From the NCBI GenBank assembly GCA_963749575.1, contig CAVVNM010000016.1:434001-498000 (forward strand): a DNA stretch of 64,000 nucleotides, written 5' to 3'. Position numbers and translations under genes: made by a program. Below the pieces are notes generated by a model. That model had not been told where the DNA came from. It did not search any database and saw nothing but the letters and a program-made list of their open reading frames with translations. Of the stretch, positions 53,495-62,687 are shown piece by piece. The first letter of the stretch is position 1. Each line of letters opens with the position of its first letter. This DNA comes from JAMXLO01 sp963749575 (GTDB lineage Bacteria > Pseudomonadota > Alphaproteobacteria > Acetobacterales > Acetobacteraceae).

Positions 53495-55079
53495 GTAACT
53501 ACCCAGGTAGCAGAGGGATCAGGCCAAGCGCAGGCTATCGATCAGCTTTGCCGAGTTGGTGGCTGTCAGGGTCTCGAGCAGATCCCAGCCCTGCTTTCTG
53601 GCGGTCGAGATCAGCGATCGGACAACGGCAAAGTCCACGGCGCCTTGCTCGGAGCGGAAGCCGCCTGAGATTTTCTGCCGCAATTTCATCATCCGCCCGT
53701 CGCGTTCGGCGAGATTGTTGGTGAACGGCACGCTCGGATCGGTCAGGAAGCGGAGCACGTCCGCTTTGCGCGTGCTGAGCCGCAGCAGCAGGTTGTGGCC
53801 GACCCGGCGTGGCGGTGGGCCGCGTGGCCTGGCCTTCGTCAAGGCGGGTTGCGCCATGTGGTAGGCCAGTCCGTCCGCGACAATGGCATCATAGCAGCGC
53901 TCGATCAGTGCGATCATCTCCGGCTTGAGCGGCAAGTCCTGCGCGCGTGCGAGGTTCACCGCATGGCAGGCGCGGCGGAGCAGCCGCTGCATCCGCCGCG
54001 CCCAGTCTTCCTTCTCGATCTCGACCAGCGCCTTCAGTTCGCGCAGGTGGTGAGCGTTGCACAGCGCATGTCGCACGCCTGTCAGCGTGTAGTAGGGATG
54101 CCAGTGGTCGTGCACCACAATGCCGATCACCTGCGCCAGCAGGCTGCCGCGCTTGGCCGAGACCCGATAGAAAGTGAGCAGCAGGGTCGAGGCGATATGC
54201 AGCCATTGTGTCTTGCCGCCGATCCGGAAGCCGGTCTCGTCCATATGCTTGACTGGCGCCGTTGCCACCTGGTTGCGCACGACATTGACGAAACCCTGGA
54301 AGCGTTCGGCGCAGTCGTGACTTATCCGGGCAATGGTTGCCGTGGCCAGCCGCACGCCGAACAGATCGGCCATCAGCGTTGCGAGACGTTTCTCCGGCAG
54401 CAACTGGTAGTGCAGCAGGTAGAGCACGATGGCGCCGATCCGCTTGCCGTATTGCACCGGCGCCGTCACCCAATCGGGAAAGCGCGCCCGTGTCTGTGCT
54501 CCGCACGCCGCGCAACGACAGTCGTGCGCCCGGTGTTCGGTAACGACCAGTGACTGCGGTTCGGGCAGGTCGAACTCTTGCCGTGCGACATGGCTGGTGG
54601 CCATCGCTTCGGTCAGCGGGGCGCCACACCAGGCGCAAGCCGGCGGATAATGGTCGATGATCGCATCGGGTGTCTCGGTTCGACACAGCGTCTTCCCCGG
54701 ATGACCTTTCTGGCCGCCCGGCTTCTTGCCGGAGTGTTCCCGCAGACTGCTGACCCGCGCAGGCTTCTTCAACCCGTCACTCGAGGGCGGCTTGCCGCTG
54801 TTGCTGCTGTTCAAGCTGAGCCGGCGCTCCAGCTCCGCGACGTGGGCCCGCATCGCCGCCATCTCAGCCGCATGACGCGCCTCCTGCGCCAATAGCAGAG
54901 CGATAAGGTCGTGCGGCGACAGTTGCTCAAGGGCGGTACGGTCCACCGACTCCTTGGAATTGGGCAGCCGAAGTCATGTCAAACGCAATCTTCGCCCGCT
55001 CGTCACGCGGATGCCCAACTCCCAGACCATCACACCCTCAGACCGCCTCTCCGAGGTAGGCGGGTACCTGGGCAGTTAC
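53495..55079 (-). mobile_element. Complete IS66-family insertion sequence (single-ORF type)
   Basis: 1585 bases bounded by 17-base terminal inverted repeats (53495-53511 and 55063-55079; GTAACT-C/T-CCCAGGTA type, about two mismatches) and an exact 8-base target duplication. It carries only the large transposase, like the ISBst12 subgroup without the tnpA/tnpB accessory genes. It is placed between a solute-binding-protein remnant and the M20 hydrolase pseudogene. The transposase is intact, so the element may still be active. Confidence 0.92.
53519..54946 (-). CDS. IS66 family transposase (TnpC type)
   Basis: 475 residues: N-terminal leucine-zipper-like coiled coil (HAAEMAAMRAHVAELERRLS), then SNSGKPPSSDG. 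A zinc finger follows (CAWCGAPL, CRCAACGAQ). The DDE core has HMDETGFRIGGKTQWLHIAS, HDHWHPYYTLTGVRHALCNA and FTNNLAERDGRMMKLRQKIS. No frameshift, in contrast to its neighbours. Confidence 0.95.
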   Translation of the reverse strand: MDRTALEQLSPHDLIALLLAQEARHAAEMAAMRAHVAELERRLSLNSSNSGKPPSSDGLKKPARVSSLREHSGKKPGGQKGHPGKTLCRTETPDAIIDHYPPACAWCGAPLTEAMATSHVARQEFDLPEPQSLVVTEHRAHDCRCAACGAQTRARFPDWVTAPVQYGKRIGAIVLYLLHYQLLPEKRLATLMADLFGVRLATATIARISHDCAERFQGFVNVVRNQVATAPVKHMDETGFRIGGKTQWLHIASTLLLTFYRVSAKRGSLLAQVIGIVVHDHWHPYYTLTGVRHALCNAHHLRELKALVEIEKEDWARRMQRLLRRACHAVNLARAQDLPLKPEMIALIERCYDAIVADGLAYHMAQPALTKARPRGPPPRRVGHNLLLRLSTRKADVLRFLTDPSVPFTNNLAERDGRMMKLRQKISGGFRSEQGAVDFAVVRSLISTARKQGWDLLETLTATNSAKLIDSLRLA

Positions 55080-55087
55080 ATGTGCTG
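55080..55087. repeat. Target site duplication, right copy
   Basis: ATGTGCTG directly after the right inverted repeat, identical to 53487-53494. Eight bases further on is the stop codon of the solute-binding-protein remnant. Confidence 0.9.
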
Positions 55088-55094
55088 TTAGGTG

Positions 55095-55253
55095 CTACTT
55101 CCAGCGGCTGAGGAAGAACCCCGGCAGCTCATCCGGATACGGCATGAAGTCGAACTGCTTCGGGAAGCCGTAGATCGTAGTCTGGGTGAAGATCGGCGCG
55201 GCGCTGTAAGCCTTGCGCCGCTGGTCCGGATCCACCGTTGTGCTGCCTCCACC
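55095..55253 (-). pseudogene. C-terminal remnant of a family 5 solute-binding protein
   Basis: The last 50 residues of an ABC peptide/amide-binding protein: TVDPDQRRKAYSAAPIFTQT then FPKQFDFMPYPDELPGFFLS and the stop TAG at 55097-55095. The position of DPDQRRKAYS and the Pro-rich end fit the SBP_bac_5 C-terminus. Upstream sequence on this strand does not continue the match. Before the IS came in, this stop lay about 75 bases before the M20 hydrolase start, so the two were probably one operon. Confidence 0.45.
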
Positions 55254-55321
55254 AGGCTCCTGATCCCCGAATCGCCCGTTTAGTCGTTGCCGGTGAAGGT
55301 GAAGGATCCCGGCATCAGGCC

Positions 55322-55772
55322 ATGACCTTTGCTGCCGACCGTGCCCTCGCGGCCGCACTCGCGGGTTGGCGCCACGCAAGGCGAGCAGTTCTGGCCCGGA
55401 ACAGAAGGGCCACCGAGGAGAGCACGAGGCACACAGATATGGCCGACCAGGCCGGCATCCTGGCTCCCGCCGACGCCATGATTCTGGCAATACGCGCCTC
55501 GACCGCGCATCTGGCAGGGGAGTTTGCAGCGGCTGAGTGGCTGGCGGTTCGGCCGCGCTGGTACGGCCGGGCAGCACCGATCTGCACGGCAAGCTCGCCG
55601 CCTGCTACCTGCAGCTTGGTGGAAGAGCAGCGACGCGGTCGAACTGGCGGAATTGCGCCGCATCTTGCCCGATGCTTCGGTCGAACAGTACGTGAACGCT
55701 TACCCTTCCGGCTTTGATTCATTCAAGGTTGTATTGGCAAACAACCTCGCCGAAATCGGCATGCCAGCCTGA
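55322..55772 (+). pseudogene. Remnant of a TPR-containing protein C-terminus
   Basis: In one frame: ADAMILAIRASTAHLAGEFA; in a second, after a change near 55550-55630: VELAELRRILPDASVEQYVN and FDSFKVVLANNLAEIGMPA. The pattern of a helix pair followed by ELRRxLP is common at the end of TPR modules in adenylate-cyclase-like or regulator proteins. Nothing of the catalytic part is left. Low certainty. Confidence 0.35.
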
Positions 55773-55783
55773 AGCGGCGCCGA

Positions 55784-56965
55784 CTACCCGGTGACAAGAC
55801 GCGGCATGGACGCGGCCGCAGCACTGTCCGGAAACACCGTCGCCAGCGCGGCCGCCGTCAGGCCGAGATGTTGCGCCAGCAATCCCTTGGCAACCGATCG
55901 CAGGTCGCACGTCGGTTGCAGATCGCGATTCTCCAACAGCCTGCCCGGACCGAGGCCCGGCCAGTCTGCCACGACGCGTCCTCCCGCCACCGCGCCACCC
56001 AGCACGAATGCCACGGTGCCGGTCCCGTGGTCGGTGCCCCTGGTGCCGTTCATTCGTACGGTCCGGCCGAATTCGGTCATCGTCAGTATCGCGGTCTGCC
56101 GCCATGCCTCGCCAAGGCCGGTCCTGAGCGCCGCAAGCCCGGTGTCGAGCTGGCGCAGTACGCCGGCAAGACGCTGTGGCTGGGCGGTATGGGTGTCCCA
56201 GCCGCCAATCTCCAACGCGGCAACGCGCGGGCCAGCTTCGGCACGCAGCATCTCGCCGGCGGCCTTGGCGAGGGCAGGGAAGGCGTAGCGGTTCTGAACC
56301 GGCTCCTCGCCACTCATGACCGCATCGCTGAGGCCGCGGTCGCGCAGGCCCTCGACGATCGCGGGACCGAGTAAGCGGTCCCCTTGGTTCAGCGCGGCAA
56401 CGCGGGCGTAGAGATCGGCATCGAGTGTCGCCGAACCGTGCGGCGCCCAGCTTGCCACGGCGGCGGGGCCACGCAGCAGCAGCGGCACCGAGACCCCGAT
56501 CGCGATCGCCTCGCCCTGGGAGGCGGCGCGCGGCAACGCTTCGATAGCCCGGTTCAGCCAGCCGCTCGTCATTCGGTGGTCGGCGCCGCTCTCCAGGTAG
56601 TCCTGCGCCTCGAAATGGCTGCGCACCCGATACGGGCCGGCGACCGCGTGCACCGCCAGCGCCTGGCCCTCCTGATACATCGCGTGCAGATTGGCGAGCG
56701 CCGGATGCAGGCCATAGAAGCCGCCGAGGTCGAGCACACCCCCGTCCTGGCCCGGCCCGGGTGGCACGATCTCGCCGCGCAAACCGGCCAGTGCCGCGTC
56801 CCCGTATGGAACGACCGCCGCCAGTCCGTCGAGCGCACCGCGCAGGATAACGACGACAAACCGCTTGTCGGTTGTCGCATCGGCCAGCGCCAGCGAAACG
56901 CGACCCAGCGAGAAGGCGGATGCGAGACCGAGCAGGGCGGAGCGGCGGGAAAGGTATGGCATCAT
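55784..56965 (-). CDS. DUF1501 family exported protein
   Basis: 393 residues from MMPYLSRRSALLGLASAFSL, a Tat-like signal (SRRS). Core motifs GALDGLAAVVPYGD, HFEAQDYLESGADH, GGWDTHTAQPQRLAG and TMTEFGRTVRMNGTRGTDHG are typical of DUF1501 (sulfatase/alkaline-phosphatase-like fold). ATGATGA overlap with the DUF1800 gene upstream. The two families are almost always paired; their joint role is not known. Confidence 0.9.
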   Translation of the reverse strand: MMPYLSRRSALLGLASAFSLGRVSLALADATTDKRFVVVILRGALDGLAAVVPYGDAALAGLRGEIVPPGPGQDGGVLDLGGFYGLHPALANLHAMYQEGQALAVHAVAGPYRVRSHFEAQDYLESGADHRMTSGWLNRAIEALPRAASQGEAIAIGVSVPLLLRGPAAVASWAPHGSATLDADLYARVAALNQGDRLLGPAIVEGLRDRGLSDAVMSGEEPVQNRYAFPALAKAAGEMLRAEAGPRVAALEIGGWDTHTAQPQRLAGVLRQLDTGLAALRTGLGEAWRQTAILTMTEFGRTVRMNGTRGTDHGTGTVAFVLGGAVAGGRVVADWPGLGPGRLLENRDLQPTCDLRSVAKGLLAQHLGLTAAALATVFPDSAAAASMPRLVTG

Positions 56966-58260
56966 CGTCTCAGGAATTCGGGAGAGGTGAGCAACAGGGT
57001 CAGCGCGTCGCGCCGCGAGCCGGCACGGCGCATGGCCTCCAGCGTGGCGGGCTGTAGCAGCGGCCCCAGGCTTGCTTCCGCCACCTCGGCCGGGTCCGGC
57101 ACGTTGAGCCGGCCGGCGACCGCGTAGGCCCAGTCGATCCGCCGCAGCAGCGCCTCCGGGCCGGCCCAGTCCGCTGCTCGGTCTGGCCAGCCATTCGGCT
57201 GCGGTGCCGTCCACATCGGCTGGCCGAGACCCGCCAGAGCGCCAATCAGGTACGGCTGATCCGGCAGAGGCGGTGGCGCGTCGAGCGCTCGCAGCGTGGC
57301 GACCATATAGTCGAGCGGGGTGCGCAGCTTGGTCTGGGGCTGCCACGCCGCCGCCGGAGTGGTCAGCGCTGAGGCTGCCGCGCCGAGGTCGCCGTTGCTG
57401 TCGCGCAGCACGCCGGCGATGCGGCGGACCACGTCCTCCGGCGGATCGTCGGCAACGAAATGACGCACCAGCTTGGTTGCCAGGAAACGATGCGTCGCCG
57501 GATGGGCCGCCAGGAAATGCAATGCGGCAACTCCGCCTTCCTCGCCTGGCGGAAATTGCCGGCCCAGGACGATCTGCTCGCCCGGCTCATGCGCCAACGG
57601 GCGGAAGCGGAAGCCGGGCGGATCGGCCCGCAGGTCGATCGACCAGCCGGTCAGCATCCGGGCGAAGTTGGTCACATCTGCCTGGGTGTAGCCGGCGGCG
57701 GGGCTGACGGTGTGCAGTTCGAGGCACTCGCGTGCCAGATTCTCGTTCAGCCCGCGCTTGCCACGCTGACCGGCTGGACTGTCCGGGCCTACCGATCCGG
57801 CGTTGTCCAGATACAGCAGCATCGCGGGATGGCGCATCACCGCCAGCAGCATGTCGACGAACCGGCCGGTGACATGTGGGCGGATCGCTTCCTCGACGAA
57901 GGCGCCGGCCACCGCCGCGCATTGCGCCGCGGCGCAATGAGATCGTGAAGTGGTTGGTCCAGAACCAGACCAGCCGTTCGCGGAACGGCGTCTGGGTGGT
58001 CAGCGCATTGGCCAGTTGCGCCGTCGCGTCCTGGCGGAACAGCGCCCGGCTGCGCGACTGACCCGGTGCAGGACGGTTCTCGCCGGTCCTCGCGCAGAGC
58101 GGCCAGTCCGGCCGCGGTGGACGGCGGATTCGGCAGCGCAGGCGGATCCGGGCCGGCGCAACTGTGTCCTGAGCCAGGCGGCTGGGTCGGCGGGAAGCGG
58201 CTCGCTGCCGCGGCGCCCCAGGCCGAACCGGACGAGCGCATGCGCGACGGTGATGTCCAT
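56962..58260 (-). CDS. DUF1800 family protein (three frameshifts)
   Basis: Start MDITVAHALVRFGLGRRGSE at 58260. Four frame segments are needed: PNPPSTAAGLAALREDRRE, then ERLVWFWTNHFTIS, and last the long clean part FVEEAIRPHVTGRFVDMLLA, NENLARECLELHTVSPAAGY, DVTNFARMLTGWSIDL and ALTLLLTSPEFLRR. The conserved core (NHFT and NENLARE motifs) is complete. Three indels fall in the first 350 bases. Coupled to DUF1501. Confidence 0.8.
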
Positions 58261-58462
58261 GGCGCGAACCTTAGCGCCGAATGGTGTGTCCGACAGTGAC
58301 AAAGGGTAGCGAGGCGTCTACACCGCCGGGCGTGTACAGGGTTGCCGCTCGCTTCGCGCGATAATCCTTGCAAATCGCGCCGCAGTGCAGCATCTGTTGA
58401 TGCGACATGCGGGCGCGCGGAACAGGGGTTCCGGGGCGCCCGTCGTGGTATGGAGGTTCACC

Positions 58463-60552
58463 GTGGCTGGCACGCCGCTCGACAGGATCCGCAATATCGG
58501 CATCACCGCGCATATCGACGCGGGCAAGACCACCACGACCGAGCGGATCCTGTATTACACCGGAATGTCATACAAGATCGGCGAGGTGCACGACGGCAAC
58601 ACCACGACCGATTACATGGAGCAGGAGCGCGAGCGGGGCATCACCATCACCTCGGCCGCGGTGACCTGCGAGTGGAACGACCACCGGATCAACATCATCG
58701 ACACGCCCGGCCACATCGATTTCAACATCGAGGTGAACCGCAGCCTGCGCGTGCTGGACGGCGCGATCTTCATCATCGAGGGCGTCGCCGGCGTGCAGCC
58801 GCAGTCGGAGACCAACTGGCGCCTCGCCGACCGCTACAACGTCCCGCGCATCATCTTCATCAACAAGCTGGACCGCACCGGCGCCGACTTCTTCCGCGCG
58901 TTCGCCACGCTGAAGGAGAAGCTCGACATCGTCGCGCTGCCGCTGCAGCTGCCGATCGGCATCGAGGACAAGTTCATCGGCGTCGTCGACCTGGTCGAGA
59001 TGAAGGCGATCGTCTGGGAAGGCGGCGAACTGGGCGCCAAGTACCACGACGAACCGATCCCCGCCGATCTCGCCGAGCAGGCGAAGGAATACCGCCAGCT
59101 CCTGCTGGACACCGCGCTGTCGGTCGATGACGCGGCGATGGAGGAGTACTTCGACAAGGGCGACGTCGAGGTCGCCACGCTGAAGCGCTGCATCAAGACC
59201 GGCACGATCTCCGGCGCGTTCCGTCCGGTGCTGTGCGGCACCGCGTTCAAGAACAAGGGCGTGCAGCCGCTGCTCGACGCGGTGGTCGACTATCTGCCGT
59301 CGCCGGTCGACGTGCCGGGCATCAGCGTCGCCGCGGGCGAGGGCGAGGAGGATGGCGAGCACTCCAGCCGCCGCCGCATCAAGGCCGACCCGAGCGCGCC
59401 GTTCGCCGGCCTCGCGTTCAAGATCATCAACGACAAGTACGGCACGCTGACCTTCGTGCGCGTCTATGCCGGCACGCTGAAGTCCGGCGACACGGTGATG
59501 AACACCACCAAGAGCCATCGCGAGCGCATCGGCCGGATGTTCCAGATGCACGCCGACAAGCGCGCCGAGATCAAGGAGGTGCACGCCGGCGACATCGCCG
59601 CCTTCGTCGGCCTGAAGGATACCGGCACCGGCGACACGCTGGCCTCGCAGCAGGACCCGGTGGTGCTGGAGCGGATGGCCTTCCCGGTGCCGGTGATCGA
59701 CATCTCGGTCGAGCCGCGCACCAAGGAGGCGGTGGAGAAGATGTCGCTCGGCCTGCAGAAGCTGGCGGCCGAGGACCCGTCGCTGCGGCTGCGCACCGAT
59801 CAGGAGACCGGGCAGACCATCCTGTCCGGGATGGGCGAACTGCACCTGGAGATCATCATCGACCGCCTGCGCCGCGAGTACGGCGTGGAGGCGAATATCG
59901 GCGCGCCGCAGGTGGCGTATCGCGAGACCATCAGCCGGCCGCACACCGAGACCTACACGCACAAGAAGCAGACCGGCGGTTCCGGCCAGTACGCCGAGGT
60001 GAAGATCGTGTTCGAACCGCTCGCCCGCAACGCGGGCGTGGTGTTCGAGAACAAGGTGGTCGGCGGCACGGTGCCGAAGGAATACATCCCGGCGGTGGAG
60101 AAAGGGCATCAAGCAGCAGGCCGAGACCGGCGTGCTGGCCGGCTTCCCGACCGTGGACTTCAAGTACACGCTGCTGGACGGCAAGTACCACGACGTCGAC
60201 TCGTCGGCGCTGGCGTTCGAGATCGCCGCCAAGTCGTGCTTCCGCGACGGCATGAAGAAGGCCGCGCCGATCATCCTGGAGCCGATGATGGACGTGGAGG
60301 TCACCACGCCGGCGGACCATGTCGGCGACGTGGTGGGCGACCTGAACCGCCGCCGCGGCATGATCCAGAACCAGGAGAGCACCGGGTCCACGGTGATCGT
60401 CCGGGCGCATGTTCCCCTGAAGGAGATGTTCGGCTACATTTCAGATCTGAGAAGCATGACCAAGGGCAGGGCGTCGTTCACCATGCAGTTCCACCATTAC
60501 GATCCGGTGCCGCGGAGCGATCGCGGACGAGATCATGGCCAAGAGCGCATGA
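58463..60552 (+). CDS. Elongation factor G-like protein, secondary type (two frameshifts)
   Basis: A translational GTPase of about 696 residues. GTG at 58463 with GGAGG six bases before it. G1 AHIDAGKTTTTERILYYTG, G2/G3 RERGITITSAAV and IIDTPGHIDFNIEV, G4 FINKLDRTGADF. Domains II-V follow. Near 60105 one extra base (AAAGGG) shifts the frame to KGIKQQAETGVLAGFPTVDF; near 60517 another shift restores the end ADEIMAKSA with TGA at 60550-60552. It is not in the rpsL-rpsG-tuf cluster, and NIEVNRSLRVLDGAIFIIEG differs from the usual alphaproteobacterial TIEVERSLRVLDG form. So it is likely a second EF-G, and its frameshifts need not be sequence errors. Confidence 0.85.
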
Positions 60553-60582
60553 TCCTGAGGGTTGCATGATGGGGGCAGCCTA

Positions 60583-60903
60583 GTGCGCGCCCCCCGCCTC
60601 CACTGGATGCGGGGCCGACAGGAGGAGGGGCCCGGTGTCCACCGGACCCTCGAATGGATCGGACACAACGACGCGGGCGAGGCCATCGCCCGCGTCGTTC
60701 GCATTCTGGGGCCGGTGTGGTCGGGCTGGCGCAGCTACCGCGCGGTGGCGCTGGACGACGAGGCGAAGGTGATCGAGCTGCGGCCTGGCGGACCGCCGGA
60801 CGGGGCGGGGTGGCTCGCCTGTGTCGGCGGCCAGGTGGTGGGGCGGGCGTCGGTGCCGCTGCAGGCGGTGCGGGCGGTGGAGGCGGCGCTGGGCGGGGAT
60901 TAA
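60583..60903 (+). CDS. Unknown small protein
   Basis: 106 residues if started at GTG 60583 (GGGGGCAG before it); ATG 60607 is an alternative. Segments: RTLEWIGHNDAGEAIARVVR, VWSGWRSYRAVALDDEAKVI, and LACVGGQVVGRASVPLQAVR. No known domain. It follows the EF-G-like gene by 31 bases and may share its transcript. Confidence 0.4.
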   Translation: MRAPRLHWMRGRQEEGPGVHRTLEWIGHNDAGEAIARVVRILGPVWSGWRSYRAVALDDEAKVIELRPGGPPDGAGWLACVGGQVVGRASVPLQAVRAVEAALGGD

Positions 60904-61027
60904 GCGCACGGGCGGCGATAAACGCACCTTCATCGCGGGTCTCGCTCTTCGCCACGTGCTCGCCCGTGCAAGTCCACGATACCGGCCGCGCCCGCAAACG
61001 CCAATGACCTCTGCTTGCCCGGGGGCC

Positions 61028-61041
61028 GATACGATCGTATC
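61028..61041. promoter_or_regulatory. Perfect palindrome GATACGATCGTATC, candidate operator
   Basis: A 14-base perfect palindrome that ends 33 bases before the brnA-like ATG. Its ten-base core GATACGATCG appears again at 61358-61367, 57 bases before the NTF2-like gene at 61424. BrnA proteins bind their own promoters, so this may be an autoregulatory site. Confidence 0.4.
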
Positions 61042-61074
61042 TGCACGCCGGTAGGCAGGCTTGGAGAGCGAATC

Positions 61075-61314
61075 ATGGCCCGTGCCAGCGGCAAGCAGCC
61101 AGCCAGGTCGAAAGCGAAGCCGGGCAAGCCGCCGGCGAAGCGGAGGTCGGATTGGACCGACCTGAAGGTCGCCTGGCCACAACCAAAGCAGGCGATCTCG
61201 TTACGCATCGACCAGGACATCCTCGCCTGGTTCCGCGGTCGTGGCCCAGGCTATCAGACGCGAATGAATGCGGTGCTGCGCGCTTTCGTCGACTCGCAGC
61301 GGGGCAGGCGCTGA
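61075..61314 (+). CDS. BrnA-like antitoxin/ribbon-helix-helix protein without a BrnT partner
   Basis: 79 residues: a Lys/Arg/Ala/Pro-rich basic tail (1-27), then KQAISLRIDQDILAWFRGRG and YQTRMNAVLRAFVDSQRGRR, the BrnA (COG3514) ribbon-helix-helix. In type II systems BrnT, a small RNase toxin, lies just upstream of brnA; here no BrnT-like ORF is found on either side, so this is an orphan regulator. Confidence 0.75.
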   Translation: MARASGKQPARSKAKPGKPPAKRRSDWTDLKVAWPQPKQAISLRIDQDILAWFRGRGPGYQTRMNAVLRAFVDSQRGRR

Positions 61315-61423
61315 TCGGTCGCAGCGATCGATCGAGCTGTGTCGTCGTCGACCAGACGATACGATCGCCCGCCGATGCATCGATGTGCTATGGTTCGACC
61401 GCCAATGCAGCAGGGAGCGCGTC

Positions 61424-61840
61424 ATGTCCAACATCACCGCAGTTGCGAGGCAATTCTTCGAGGCATGCGAGGCGGGTCGCGGCTGGGAGGTGTGCCGTGC
61501 CTGTTGCACGCCTGACGCAAGCTTCGTGGCCCAGTCCGAGCCTCTGGCCGATGTGAAGACGCTGCGGGAATATTGCGACTGGATGAAGGGGCTGCTGACC
61601 TTTATGCCCAACGGACGCTATGCGGTGAAGTCGTTTGCCACCGATGACGAACGCAACAGCGTCTGCGCCTATGGCGTTTTCTCCGCCACGCATACTGGCG
61701 AGGGTGGTCCGTGCCCGCCGACCGGCAAGAGCACGACGACTGACTACGTCTATGTCATGGAATTCGCCGGCGACAAGATCCGGCACATGACAAAGATCTG
61801 GAATGCCGGTTGGGCGATGAAGGAGCTTGGTTGGGCCTGA
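61424..61840 (+). CDS. NTF2-fold/SnoaL-like protein
   Basis: 138 residues from MSNITAVARQFFEACEAGRG. An alpha+beta barrel pattern: CTPDASFVAQSEPLADVKTL, NSVCAYGVFSATHTGEGGPC, TTTDYVYVMEFAGDKIRHMT and KIWNAGWAMKELGW. Such proteins are small ligand-binding or isomerase/cyclase enzymes. Its substrate is unknown. Convergent with another NTF2-like gene. Confidence 0.75.
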   Translation: MSNITAVARQFFEACEAGRGWEVCRACCTPDASFVAQSEPLADVKTLREYCDWMKGLLTFMPNGRYAVKSFATDDERNSVCAYGVFSATHTGEGGPCPPTGKSTTTDYVYVMEFAGDKIRHMTKIWNAGWAMKELGWA

Positions 61841-61855
61841 CCCGCGGTCCCGGCG

Positions 61856-62260
61856 TTACACCAGCGGGGTCGCTGGCGGGCCGCCTTTCTCCCATACGTT
61901 GAACGTCGCATCCCAGCGTGCGATGCGGCCATCGCGCACGATCCAGATCTCTGTGCCGCGGCCCAGCATGGGCTTGCCGGTCTGCGCGTCCTGCCAGCTT
62001 GCATCCCAGGTGTTCGCCAGCGTGTCGCCCATCAGGCAGTGCAGGGTCTTCTGCAATCGGTAGCCCAGGGTGCGGGCGAAGCGGGCCCGCAGGAAGCGCA
62101 TGATCGCCTCGCGTCCGTGCAACTCCGGGAAGTCGGCGAAGCGGGTTACGGCGTCCTCGGTGAAGCCCTGCTCGATCGCTGCCAGATCGGCGGCGCCGAA
62201 CGCGTCCTCTACAGCCTGCACCAGGCATTTCGCGGCATCCCAGGACATGGTATCGGCCAT
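61856..62260 (-). CDS. NTF2-fold protein (SnoaL-like)
   Basis: 134 residues from MADTMSWDAAKCLVQAVEDA at 62260, with GGAGG nine bases upstream; an earlier ATG at 62284 would overlap nfeD. Segments: EQGFTEDAVTRFADFPELHG, EAIMRFLRARFARTLGYRLQ, and IWIVRDGRIARWDATFNVWE. It has the general polyketide-cyclase-like fold and unknown function. It follows the qmcA-nfeD unit by 4 bases. Confidence 0.75.
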   Translation of the reverse strand: MADTMSWDAAKCLVQAVEDAFGAADLAAIEQGFTEDAVTRFADFPELHGREAIMRFLRARFARTLGYRLQKTLHCLMGDTLANTWDASWQDAQTGKPMLGRGTEIWIVRDGRIARWDATFNVWEKGGPPATPLV

Positions 62261-62264
62261 CGAC

Positions 62265-62687
62265 TCATCCCTCCGGGCGGACAATCAACACTGTGCCATC
62301 GACACCTTCGACGCGCAGCCTCGAGCCGGACGCTGGTTCCGGCACATCTGGCGGTACCCGCGCTGCCCAGTCGCTGTCGCCGACGCGGACGCGGCCTTCG
62401 CGGCCATGGAACGCCAGTGCAGTGGCGGATCGACCGGCGAGGCCGGCCTGCTGCGTGTTCAGCCACGGCGGACGGGGATGGCGAAACCGCAGCCCGACCG
62501 CCAGCGAGATCGCCGCCAGCACGCCGACCGTAACCACCTGCAATTCGAAGCCGATCCCGCTCGCCAGCACAATCAGTCCGGTGCCACAGGCCGCCAAGCC
62601 CAGCCACATCATGAACGCGCCCGGGGCGTGGATCTCGAGCATCAGTAACGCCAGGCCGGCGACGATCCAGATGATCCAGTCGCTCAT
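62265..62687 (-). CDS. NfeD family membrane protein
   Basis: 140 residues. Four hydrophobic segments (MSDWIIWIVAGLALLMLEIH, FMMWLGLAACGTGLIVLASG) and a C-terminal OB-fold domain (HGREGRVRVGDSDWAARVPP, SRLRVEGVDGTVLIVRPEG). NfeD proteins work with SPFH-domain proteins in membrane quality control; here the qmcA-like gene precedes it with an ATGA overlap. Confidence 0.92.
   Translation of the reverse strand: MSDWIIWIVAGLALLMLEIHAPGAFMMWLGLAACGTGLIVLASGIGFELQVVTVGVLAAISLAVGLRFRHPRPPWLNTQQAGLAGRSATALAFHGREGRVRVGDSDWAARVPPDVPEPASGSRLRVEGVDGTVLIVRPEG

Noticed and set aside
58568..60391. 607-residue open frame on the minus strand opposite the EF-G-like gene
   Set aside because: Composition of a shadow frame (Arg, His, Val, Asp-rich, no domain); the plus-strand GTPase is certain.
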